The notes beneath the pieces were generated by a model. That model was not told the origin of the DNA and searched no databases. It saw only the letters and a program-made list of their open reading frames with translations. DNA of 10,621 bases from an uncultured Alphaproteobacteria bacterium (GTDB taxonomy: Bacteria > Pseudomonadota > Alphaproteobacteria > Rhizobiales > Aestuariivirgaceae). Location: contig CALMLK010000229.1 in assembly GCA_937868035.1 (NCBI GenBank), forward strand, positions 1 through 10,621. Direction: 5' to 3'. Positions 1 through 6,083 of this stretch are shown here, piece by piece. The position numbers and the translations under genes are program-made. How positions within the stretch are numbered: the first letter of the stretch is position 1; each line of letters opens with the position of its first letter.

Positions 1-520
1 CCCAGGCCCAGGCCGCGAGGTAATTCCAGCGGGCACCGCCGGAGGTCTTGGGATTGGGCGTGATCACTTGCAAGCCGGATTGGGCGAGATCGCCCCAATC
101 CTTGATGCCCTTGGGGTTTCCCTTCTTCACCAGGAACACGATGGTCGATGAGTAGGGGACCGCGTTGTGCGGCAGGCGCGTGGCCCAGTCGGCGGGCAGC
201 AGCTTGCTCTTGCTGGCGATGGCATCGATGTCGCCGGCCAGCGCCAGCGTCACCACATCGGCCTTGAGGCCGTCGATCACCGCGCGGGCCTGCTTGCCCG
301 AACCGCCGTGCGACTGGTTGATGGTGATGACCTCACCCCCGTGCTTGGCTGCCCAATCGGCGGCAAAGGCTTCGTTGATCTCCTTGTAGAGTTCACGGGT
401 CGGGTCATAGCTGACGTTCAGCAGGGTCTTGTCAGCCAGCGCGGGCGTGACGCTCAGGGCCAAGGCGACAGCGATACCGGTCGCGGCTCCAAGGAAGGTA
501 CGGCGGGCAGTGTAGATCAT
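1..520 (-). CDS. sbp: Sulfate ABC transporter periplasmic substrate-binding protein (partial, 3' end outside window)
   Basis: The first 173 codons of a sulfate-binding protein can be read on the minus strand from an ATG at 520 to the window edge. The mature protein would bind sulfate in the periplasm and deliver it to a CysTWA-type importer. An export signal occupies about residues 1-29, ending PALA before DK. It carries a twin arginine (RRTFLG, residues 6-11), so Tat export is possible but Sec is not excluded. Family hallmarks are [17 protein letters not shown] just after the signal, the [22 protein letters not shown] stretch, [14 protein letters not shown], and [20 protein letters not shown] near the edge. 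A ribosome-binding AAAGGAA lies about 7 nt upstream of the ATG. The gene lies downstream of the Rrf2 regulator on the same strand with its own probable promoter between them. Sbp and CysP are close relatives, so the symbol is somewhat less certain than the family. Transporter permease genes would be expected beyond the left edge. Confidence 0.93.
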   Translation of the reverse strand, partial: MIYTARRTFLGAATGIAVALALSVTPALADKTLLNVSYDPTRELYKEINEAFAADWAAKHGGEVITINQSHGGSGKQARAVIDGLKADVVTLALAGDIDAIASKSKLLPADWATRLPHNAVPYSSTIVFLVKKGNPKGIKDWGDLAQSGLQVITPNPKTSGGARWNYLAAWAW

Positions 521-548
521 GGGAGGTTCCTTTCAGTTGAATAACCTA

Positions 549-576
549 AATCTACACAGGATTAGTATGGATTCAA
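549..576 (-). promoter_or_regulatory. Candidate sigma-70 promoter of the sulfate-binding protein gene
   Basis: Read on the minus strand, TTGAAT (571-576) and TAGATT (549-554) sit 16 nt apart. Each matches four of six consensus bases. The expected transcription start is near 542, leaving a leader of about 20 nt that includes the AAAGGAA ribosome-binding site. The position fits, but both hexamers are imperfect, which would suit a promoter needing an activator. Confidence 0.4.
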
Positions 577-585
577 GCCGAAAGT

Positions 586-612
586 GTTCTGTTTAACGAA
601 CATTCTGTTCGT
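586..612. promoter_or_regulatory. Candidate operator: inverted repeat plus direct repeat upstream of the sulfate-binding gene
   Basis: ACGAACA (596-602) and TGTTCGT (606-612) form a perfect 7-bp inverted repeat around TTC. TTCTGTT occurs twice in the same orientation, at 587-593 and 603-609, exactly 16 bp apart. The block lies between the Rrf2 stop codon and the sulfate-binding gene. Its centre is about 60 bp upstream of the start predicted for that gene, a usual place for an activator. It could instead be a weak hairpin at the end of the Rrf2 transcript, but no T-run follows. The binding protein is not known; the adjacent Rrf2 regulator or a CysB-like LysR protein are candidates. Confidence 0.4.
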
Positions 613-631
613 CTTGTTATATTTCAACAGC

Positions 632-1090
632 TTACAGGTACAGGTTGTTTTTCATCTGGGCCGCTGGGCCCTGACCTTGTGGCGAGAGGATATCTGCGAG
701 TGTCGTCCCCTCAAGCCGCTCGAGATATTCGGCGTATGGACGGTCGAAGGCGCGGCGCAGTTCGCACGCCGATTCGGACCGGCAGTCGCTGCATTTGCGG
801 TAGGCCGTGCGCGACAGGCAGGAGAGCGGCGCAATCGGTCCATCCAGCAGACGCAGCAACGCACCGATATGGATGTCGTTGGCGGGGCGCAGCAATTCAT
901 AGCCGCCATCGCGCCCCCGGCGGCTGGAAATATATCCGGCACTGCGCAGCGTGGACAGGATCTGCTCGATGAACTTGCGCGGCAGTTTCTCCTGTTCGCA
1001 GAGTTCGCGGATGTTCATTCCCCGGCCCGGCTCGGCCCTGGCGAGGGCGACGAGCGCCTTGAAGGCGTAACGGGCGCGCTGGGAAATCAT
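632..1090 (-). CDS. Rrf2-family transcriptional regulator, probable Fe-S or thiol sensor
   Basis: This 152-aa protein has the usual Rrf2 length. Residues 1-15 (MISQRARYAFKALVA) match the family's N-terminal helix. A winged helix-turn-helix follows at about residues 26-66, with the wing in GYISSRRGRDGGYELLRPA. Four cysteines at 91, 100, 103 and 109 (C-x8-C-x2-C-x5-C) sit in the loop that binds a cluster or senses thiols in IscR, NsrR and CymR relatives. The IscR spacing is not reproduced exactly, so the cofactor is inferred. The ATG at 1090 is chosen because the family N-terminus starts there; an upstream TTG at 1126 would add 12 unrelated residues. No strong ribosome-binding site precedes the ATG. 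The gene is divergent from the radical SAM gene and upstream of the sulfate-binding gene on the same strand, so control of sulfur uptake is plausible. Confidence 0.9.
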   Translation of the reverse strand: MISQRARYAFKALVALARAEPGRGMNIRELCEQEKLPRKFIEQILSTLRSAGYISSRRGRDGGYELLRPANDIHIGALLRLLDGPIAPLSCLSRTAYRKCSDCRSESACELRRAFDRPYAEYLERLEGTTLADILSPQGQGPAAQMKNNLYL

Positions 1091-1147
1091 GAGTAAGTAT
1101 GTAGATTTTGAGCGCCTCCCTTGCAATGGGCAGGCCAGGAGAAATCA

Positions 1148-1167
1148 ACTGCAACGCGTGTTGCAGT
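1148..1167. promoter_or_regulatory. Perfect 20-bp hyphenated palindrome in the divergent Rrf2 / radical SAM intergenic region
   Basis: ACTGCAAC (1148-1155) and GTTGCAGT (1160-1167) are exact reverse complements separated by GCGT. The site lies in the 104-bp region between the two divergent start codons, where one bound regulator could control both genes. The adjacent Rrf2 protein is the natural candidate, since autoregulation is common in that family. A self-complementary TTGCAA at 1121-1126 could be the -35 of the regulator's promoter, but no convincing -10 was found for either gene. Confidence 0.55.
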
Positions 1168-1194
1168 GCGCAAGCAGGGGCATATGATGGCACC

Positions 1195-2265
1195 ATGCTC
1201 ATGCCCCCGCGCTTCCTGTTCATGGACGTGAACCTCGCCTGCAATCTCCGTTGTGCCCATTGCTTCTTCTGGAAACGCGACGAGGCCACGGAGCGCTACC
1301 TGACCCTGCCGCAGCGTGTGGAGCTGATCGGGGAATATGCCCGCCTCAGCCCGCAGGGCCGCCTGGTGATCTGTGGTGGCGAGCCGATGCTGGCGCTGGA
1401 TACCTATTTCGGCGTCGCGGGAGCAGCGCGCGCCCGGGGTCTGCGTTGTCTCTCCGTGGTCAATGGCACCCGGATCCGCAGTGCCGAAATGGCGAAGCGG
1501 ATGATCCTTGAGGGGCCGCACGAAATCTCGATTTCACTCAACAGCCACGACCCGGCCCTGCACGACAAGACGCGCGGCGTTGTGGGATCGCATGCGAAAG
1601 CCGTCCGGGCACTCCGCCTCCTGATCGCGGCACGTGACAGGTGGGGCACGCCCGATACGAAGATCATCGTCATGGGGCTGGTCTTCGGTTCGAACCACAA
1701 CATGATCGAGGCGTTCTACGACTTCGTGCTGAACGACGTGGGCGCCGACAAACTGAAGCTCAACTTCATCCAGCCCTCCTTCGGTCAGGCCGGGGAGGTG
1801 GACGATTTCTATGCCGCCGAGGGCAACGTCGATTCGGATGTGCTGTTGGCGCAACTCAAAAGCAGTGACGCACGCTTTGGACTGGGCCTGAGCCCCGTGT
1901 GGATGGAGCAGGTCGGCATGTATTTCCGGTCGCTGCGCGCGCGCGAGGACCGGGGCCGCGGCTGGGGCATGAAGGCGGGCACCGACGAGCACATCTGCAA
2001 CAGCCACGACCGCAACATCATGGTCGACAATTTCGGCATGGCGCGGCTGTGTTTCTCATCGCAGTTCCCCGGCAGGGTCTGGCAGAAAACGGGCGACCTC
2101 GCCGCCCTGTGGACCGGGTCGGATGAGGTGCGGGAGCGCATGCGCCACTGCAATCAGGTCTGCGGCATCAGCCACAGTGTCCGCCGCGAAGCCAGCACCA
2201 TCGCCGGCAATGACTTCCGCCTCGATTTTGAAAAGGCCTCCGCGCAATCCTGGGCACCGGTCTGA
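1195..2265 (+). CDS. Radical SAM protein with twitch/SPASM-like C-terminal cysteines, function unknown
   Basis: Counting from the ATG at 1195 (356 aa), the radical SAM motif CNLRCAHC has cysteines at 16, 20 and 23 (CxxxCxxC), which would hold the 4Fe-4S cluster that cleaves S-adenosylmethionine. The SAM-contacting GGEP motif is at about residues 61-64. Near the C-terminus, C268 and C286 flank a G-x4-C pattern and C319 and C323 form C-x3-C, enough for one auxiliary cluster as in twitch domains and fewer than in a full SPASM domain. Such enzymes modify peptides or proteins, or help build cofactors, but no precursor peptide is visible nearby. The frame stays open back to a TTG at 1108, but that extension runs through the operator palindrome and looks non-coding. 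Starts at 1195 and 1201 are both possible, and neither has a strong ribosome-binding site at ideal spacing. The gene converges on the efflux operon with 10 nt between stop codons. Confidence 0.85.
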   Translation: MLMPPRFLFMDVNLACNLRCAHCFFWKRDEATERYLTLPQRVELIGEYARLSPQGRLVICGGEPMLALDTYFGVAGAARARGLRCLSVVNGTRIRSAEMAKRMILEGPHEISISLNSHDPALHDKTRGVVGSHAKAVRALRLLIAARDRWGTPDTKIIVMGLVFGSNHNMIEAFYDFVLNDVGADKLKLNFIQPSFGQAGEVDDFYAAEGNVDSDVLLAQLKSSDARFGLGLSPVWMEQVGMYFRSLRAREDRGRGWGMKAGTDEHICNSHDRNIMVDNFGMARLCFSSQFPGRVWQKTGDLAALWTGSDEVRERMRHCNQVCGISHSVRREASTIAGNDFRLDFEKASAQSWAPV

Positions 2266-2275
2266 ACCACCAGCG

Positions 2276-3403
2276 TCAGTCCAGTGTCACGCGGTACCGG
2301 CTCACCGCAAGTGTTGCCACCAGCACCAGCATGAATGCGAGCACCGCGATTTCGCCCGCGACTTGCGCAGGCGTCGCGCCCTTGAGCATGACACCACGCA
2401 CGATGCGGATGAAATGGGTGGCGGGCAACGCCTCACCGATGGCCTGCGCCCAGCCGGGCATGCCGCGGAAGGGGAAGGCAAAGCCGGTGAGCAGGATCGC
2501 CGGCATCAGGAAGAAAAATGACATCTGCACCGCCTGCAACTGGTTCCGTGCCACCGTGGAGAAGGTAAAGCCGATGGCGAGGTTGACGGTGATGAACAGC
2601 ATCGTCGAGAGCGTGAACAGCACCGGGCTTCCCTCGAAGGGCACGTCGAACAGGATGCGCGCCGCCACCAGCACGACGATCACCTGCATGGTGCCGATGA
2701 TGATGTAGGGCGCGATCTTGCCCGCCATCACCTCCAGAGGCCGCACCGGCATGGCGAGCAGGTTCTCCATGGTACCGCGCTCATATTCGCGCGTGACGGC
2801 AAGTGCCGTCATCATCACCATGGTCATGGTGAGGATGATGCCCAGAAGCCCTGGCACGATATTGTAGCGGGTGATGCCCTCGGGATTATAGCGGCGGTGC
2901 AGCCGCACATCGACGGCGGAGGCTCCTGCCTGATGCCGCGACAGCACTCCGTTCAGTTCACGCGCCAGCGTCTGTGACACTGCACCATTCACCGCGGACA
3001 GCGCGGGAGCGATGGTCGCAGGGTCGGTGGCATCAGCCTCCACCAGCACGGCAGCCGTTTCGCCCCGTACCACGCGCCGTGTCAGGCGGTCGGGGATGGT
3101 GATGACAAACTGGACCTCGCCCCGCTGCAGCAGGGCATCGGCCTCCGCCTCCGTCCGGGGTTCGGCAACGAAGGCGAAATAGCCGGTCTGTCCGATGCCG
3201 CTGATGAGGGCGCGCGACAAGGGCGAATGGTCATAGGCAAGGATTGCCGCGGGCAGCCCCTTGGGATCGGTGTTGATGGCGAAGCCGAAGAGGATAAGCT
3301 GTGCGATGGGGATCACAAACATCATGGCAAAGGTCAGGCGGTCGCGCCGCAATTGCCGCGCCTCCTTCACCATGATGGCCCACAAGCGGCGGAAGAATCC
3401 CAT
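2276..3403 (-). CDS. ABC-2 type efflux permease (YbhS/YbhR/YhhJ-like)
   Basis: This 375-aa inner-membrane protein is the transmembrane subunit of a type-2 ABC exporter. One membrane helix lies at about residues 24-43 (FAMMFVIPIAQLILFGFA). A periplasmic domain of roughly 140 residues follows, then five hydrophobic segments beginning at IVPGLLGIILTMTMVMMTALAV. The cytoplasmic turn TREYERGTMENLLAMPV, immediately after that segment, is the hallmark of the family. The chosen ATG at 3403 has GAGGTG at good spacing, overlapping the stop codon of the ATPase gene; an ATG at 3430 would add nine residues inside that gene. It is last in the four-gene operon. In enterobacterial YbhFSR two permeases pair with one ATPase; here only one permease gene is present, so a homodimer is likely. 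Confidence 0.93.
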   Translation of the reverse strand: MGFFRRLWAIMVKEARQLRRDRLTFAMMFVIPIAQLILFGFAINTDPKGLPAAILAYDHSPLSRALISGIGQTGYFAFVAEPRTEAEADALLQRGEVQFVITIPDRLTRRVVRGETAAVLVEADATDPATIAPALSAVNGAVSQTLARELNGVLSRHQAGASAVDVRLHRRYNPEGITRYNIVPGLLGIILTMTMVMMTALAVTREYERGTMENLLAMPVRPLEVMAGKIAPYIIIGTMQVIVVLVAARILFDVPFEGSPVLFTLSTMLFITVNLAIGFTFSTVARNQLQAVQMSFFFLMPAILLTGFAFPFRGMPGWAQAIGEALPATHFIRIVRGVMLKGATPAQVAGEIAVLAFMLVLVATLAVSRYRVTLD

Positions 3404-3413
3404 GGATGTCACC

Positions 3414-4346
3414 TCACGCCGCTTCCGCATTGTCGGTGGCCTGGCCCATCAGGTGGATGAACACGTCCTCCAGCGTGGGCTCGGCCGGTGCGGCGGCCAA
3501 TCCCTGATGCGCTGAGACGATGCCAGAGACCGCCTTGCGCAGTGCTGCCTCGTCGGGGCTGCACACATGCAGCGCCGTGCCGAAGGCCGCCGCCGCGGTG
3601 ATGCCCTCGGCATCGCGCAGCGCGGGCGCCAACCTGTCGGCACCGGGGCCTGTCACCACCATGGCATGAAGACCGGATTGGGTGATGATGTCCCGGGCAG
3701 TGCCGCGCGCCATCAGCTTGCCATAGGCGATGTAGGCGATCTCGTGGCAGCGCTCGGCCTCGTCCATGTAGTGCGTCGAGACCAGCACCGTGATGCCCTC
3801 CGCTGCAAGGGCATGGATTTCGTCCCAGAAACCACGCCGCGCCTTGGGATCCACACCCGCCGTCGGTTCATCGAGCAGCAGGATTTTCGGGGTGTGCAGC
3901 ACGCAGGCCGCCAGCGCCAGACGCTGCTTCCATCCGCCGGAGAGTGAGCCCGTGAGCTGATGTTGGCGGCTCTCCAGACCGAGGCGCGCAAGGGCCTCCG
4001 TCACCTTGTCCGCAACGTGGGGAAGGCCATAGACCTGCGCCACGAATTCCAGGTTCTCGCGAATGGTGAGGTCTTCGTAGAGCCCGAAGCGCTGCGTCAT
4101 GTAACCCGTCTGCCGCTTGATGGCATCGCGCCCGGTGATGATGTCCTCGCCCAGAACCGTGCCCTCGCCTGCATCCGGTGTCAGCAGACCGCAGATCATG
4201 CGGAGTGTCGTCGTCTTGCCCGAGCCGTTGGGTCCGAGGAAGCCGCAGATGCGGCCTGGGGCAATCTGCAGGTCGACGCGGTCCACGACCGTGCGCGGCC
4301 CGTAGCGCTTCACCAATCCACGAACGTCGATGGCGAGGCCGCTCAT
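3414..4346 (-). CDS. ABC transporter ATP-binding subunit of an efflux pump (YbhF-like, single cassette)
   Basis: The 310-aa protein is a complete single nucleotide-binding cassette that would power the adjacent permease from the cytoplasmic side. Visible motifs are Walker A GPNGSGKT (residues 38-45), the Q-loop glutamine at about 85, signature LSGGWKQR (135-142), Walker B ILLLDE (155-160) followed by PTAGVD, and the H-loop histidine at about 192 (STHYMDEAERC). The C-terminal TLEDVFIHLMG stretch is typical of drug-exporter ATPases of this class. E. coli YbhF has two fused cassettes, whereas this protein has one, so a homodimer is expected. Its ATG overlaps the stop codon of the HlyD-type gene as ATGA, implying translational coupling. 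Its own stop lies 10 nt before the permease start. Confidence 0.95.
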   Translation of the reverse strand: MSGLAIDVRGLVKRYGPRTVVDRVDLQIAPGRICGFLGPNGSGKTTTLRMICGLLTPDAGEGTVLGEDIITGRDAIKRQTGYMTQRFGLYEDLTIRENLEFVAQVYGLPHVADKVTEALARLGLESRQHQLTGSLSGGWKQRLALAACVLHTPKILLLDEPTAGVDPKARRGFWDEIHALAAEGITVLVSTHYMDEAERCHEIAYIAYGKLMARGTARDIITQSGLHAMVVTGPGADRLAPALRDAEGITAAAAFGTALHVCSPDEAALRKAVSGIVSAHQGLAAAPAEPTLEDVFIHLMGQATDNAEAA

Positions 4347-5314
4347 GGCAGGGGCTCGACTTCAACAGGAAGGCCCGGTTGCAGATGTGCGTCGGCTGCG
4401 AGCGGGCTTGCTTCCACCTGGAAGACGAGCTTCGCCCGCGCCGAGGCGGAATAGATGACTGGCGGCGTGTATTCCGGCGTCGCAGCCACATGCGTGATGG
4501 TGGCCGTGCCGCCGTCGCCGCAGCCGTCGCAGCGATAGCGGATGGTGACGCCGGCCTGCGCCTTCGCCCGCTCAGCTTCCGGGATATAGAAAAGAAGCGT
4601 GGCCTTGTCCGGCTGGAGAAGGGCGAGGACGGGTTGACCCGCGCCCACCACTTCGCCTGGATCGAAGAACACATCATCCACAAGGCCCGCCACCGGCGCG
4701 GCGGATTTGAAGTCTGCAAGTTTGGCATTGGCGGTCGCCAGTGCCGCTTCTGCCTCCGTGATGCGTGATTGTGCAGCATCTATCTCGGCGGCACGGGCCG
4801 GAAGCCGCGCGATCACGGCATTGGCCTGGATCTGTTTCAGGCGTTCTTCCGCCACGGCGAGCGTGGCCTTCGCCTTGTCGAGTTGTGTCTCAGCGGCGAT
4901 GCCCTGGCGCGAAAGCTTGCTCACCCGTGTGAACTCGACTTGCGCCAGCGTGACGTTGGCCTGCGCTTCCGCCTCCTGGCGGACGATCACGTCCAGTTCC
5001 TCGGCCCGCTTGCCGCTGGCGAGGTTTTCGGCCAGTGCCCTGGCGGTCGCCACAGCGGCGGAAAGGCGCGCCGAGTCCATGCGCGCCGCGCTGTCATCCA
5101 GTTGGAACAGCAGGTCGCCCGCAGCGATGCGATCACCCTTGGCCACGGAGAGCGTGACAATGCGGCCCGCAACGGGAGGGCCGATGAGCAGGCTCTCACC
5201 CTCCACATATCCGAGATAGGCCGCATGATCGGCAGCTGCAGGAAGCCAGCGCTCACGGAACCAGAAGAGGCTCCCTGCAACGATGATGATGAGGATCGGA
5301 ATGAGGCGTTTCAT
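4343..5314 (-). CDS. HlyD-family membrane fusion protein of the efflux operon (YbhG-like)
   Basis: This 323-aa periplasmic adaptor would link the inner-membrane ABC pump to an outer-membrane channel. Residues 3-19 (RLIPILIIIVAGSLFWF) form the N-terminal anchor. The first lipoyl half follows at GYVEGESLLIGPPVAGRIVTLSVAKGDRI. A long alanine-, glutamate- and lysine-rich coiled-coil hairpin runs over about residues 70-190, and the second lipoyl half is at AAPVAGLVDDVFFDPGEVV. A CDGCG motif before TATITHVAATPEYTPPVIYS resembles members of the YbhG subgroup. The ATG at 5314 overlaps the TetR stop as ATGA and gives a sensible anchor; the open frame continues to 5443 only inside the TetR gene. No outer-membrane partner is encoded in the window, so a TolC-like protein elsewhere is presumed. 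Confidence 0.93.
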   Translation of the reverse strand: MKRLIPILIIIVAGSLFWFRERWLPAAADHAAYLGYVEGESLLIGPPVAGRIVTLSVAKGDRIAAGDLLFQLDDSAARMDSARLSAAVATARALAENLASGKRAEELDVIVRQEAEAQANVTLAQVEFTRVSKLSRQGIAAETQLDKAKATLAVAEERLKQIQANAVIARLPARAAEIDAAQSRITEAEAALATANAKLADFKSAAPVAGLVDDVFFDPGEVVGAGQPVLALLQPDKATLLFYIPEAERAKAQAGVTIRYRCDGCGDGGTATITHVAATPEYTPPVIYSASARAKLVFQVEASPLAADAHLQPGLPVEVEPLP

Positions 5315-5943
5315 GGCCGCAGGCCCCTGAGAAAAATATCCATGTGTTGGTCGGCGAGTGCCGCCACGCTGTAGGGCGCAGCCCCCAGCGGCACGAACAC
5401 CGCATGCCAGAGCGCACTCAGCATCAGCGGACCGATCATGCACTTGACGGTCAGGTTTGGATCAACCGCGCGAAACTCTCCCGTGGCGATCCCGTGCGAG
5501 AGCAGCCGCTCCAGCAGGGGCAGCGCCAATTTCACCACGTTGTCGAGATAATACTGGCCGATCTCCGGATGCGCCCGGCTCTCGCCAATGACGAGCTTGA
5601 TGATCGAAGGGAGGTCGGTGGTCTCGATGCGATGCGCCAGCATGCCGGCAAGCTGGGCCATCACCGGCGCCACGGGACCTTCGATATGGTCAGCCATGCG
5701 CGCCGCCACCGCGATCTGCTCGCCGATGGCCTGATGCACGATTGATTTCAGCAGAGCCGACTTGTCCGGGAAGTAGAGATAGATCGCGCCCTTGCTGACG
5801 CCCGCCCGTGCCGCGACATCCTCCATGCGGGCGGCGGCAAAACCTTTCTCGCTGAACAACGCCAAGGCCGCCGCCAGGATTTCACTGGGGCGTGTATCGG
5901 GGCGCCGCTGGCGCGTTCTCTTAGTTACTGACTGGTCAGTCAT
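5311..5943 (-). CDS. TetR-family repressor heading the ABC efflux operon (CecR-like position)
   Basis: This 210-aa protein has a TetR DNA-binding domain: SEILAAALALFSEKGF is helix 1, and MEDVAARAGVSKGAIYLYFPDKSALL (about residues 40-65) carries the helix-turn-helix. The remainder is the variable ligand-binding and dimerization domain. The ATG at 5943 starts MTDQSVTKR, just before the basic arm RTRQRR, which suits the family; the open frame extends upstream to 6306 only by chance. The stop overlaps the ATG of the HlyD-type gene as ATGA. A TetR-type inverted repeat covers the start codon, and the predicted transcription start falls on the ATG, so autorepression and a leaderless mRNA are likely. 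By analogy to cecR-ybhGFSR it would repress the pump until a toxic compound binds, but the ligand is unknown. Confidence 0.93.
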   Translation of the reverse strand: MTDQSVTKRTRQRRPDTRPSEILAAALALFSEKGFAAARMEDVAARAGVSKGAIYLYFPDKSALLKSIVHQAIGEQIAVAARMADHIEGPVAPVMAQLAGMLAHRIETTDLPSIIKLVIGESRAHPEIGQYYLDNVVKLALPLLERLLSHGIATGEFRAVDPNLTVKCMIGPLMLSALWHAVFVPLGAAPYSVAALADQHMDIFLRGLRP

Positions 5944-5946
5944 TAA
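5921..5946. promoter_or_regulatory. TetR-type operator overlapping the start codon of the efflux-operon repressor
   Basis: ACTGAC (5927-5932) and GTCAGT (5935-5940) are exact inverted arms around TG. Outside them the symmetry continues imperfectly, with TTA at 5921-5923 matching TAA at 5944-5946, giving 10 of 12 paired positions over 26 bp. The site spans the first eight codons of the repressor. The TGACTGGTCA core is typical of TetR-family operators. Binding here would block initiation or elongation of the whole efflux operon. Confidence 0.72.
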
Positions 5947-5949
5947 ACT

Positions 5950-5978
5950 CGGATACGCCGCCGCCGGCACGCTGTCAA
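5950..5978 (-). promoter_or_regulatory. Promoter of the efflux operon
   Basis: Read on the minus strand, a perfect TTGACA (5973-5978) is followed after exactly 17 nt by TATCCG (5950-5955), which keeps the first three -10 bases. The expected start, seven bases downstream, is position 5943, the A of the repressor ATG. The operator begins immediately downstream and overlaps this start. The -10 is weak, so promoter position is moderately certain. Confidence 0.5.
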
Positions 5979-6083
5979 GCAGCACTCCGCGCAGTCGTGG
6001 GAACAGTGCATCGCAGGTTGTCTGGATATCCCGGCATGTTACGGATGTGGAACGGGATTCGCACAGGCGGGGAGTGGCAGCGC

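Noticed and set aside
167..544. 125-aa plus-strand open frame opposite the sulfate-binding gene
   Set aside because: The minus strand there reads a convincing Sbp with signal peptide; the plus frame is a shadow.
586..610. Possible alphaproteobacterial LexA box (GTTC/GAAC half-sites)
   Set aside because: The required direct GTTC-N7-GTTC spacing is absent; GTTC copies start 21 bp apart and the GAAC between them is inverted.
596..1167. That the palindromes at 596-612 and 1148-1167 are two copies of one operator
   Set aside because: Arms (ACGAACA versus ACTGCAAC) and spacers (3 versus 4 nt) differ; only short AAC/GTT elements are shared.
1108..1194. In-frame extension of the radical SAM protein from a TTG at 1108, including a CNACC cysteine cluster
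   Set aside because: The cysteines arise from the operator palindrome (TGCAAC...GTTGC), and the extension has no ribosome-binding site at its start and no family resemblance.
3868..4779. 303-aa minus-strand open frame overlapping the ATPase and HlyD genes
   Set aside because: It is out of frame with both well-supported genes and shows arginine/serine-rich low-complexity composition.
5997..6083. Upstream ATG at 5997 as start of the ClpP-like protein
   Set aside because: It would place 29 residues before a clean signal peptide; the ATG at 6084 has a better ribosome-binding region.
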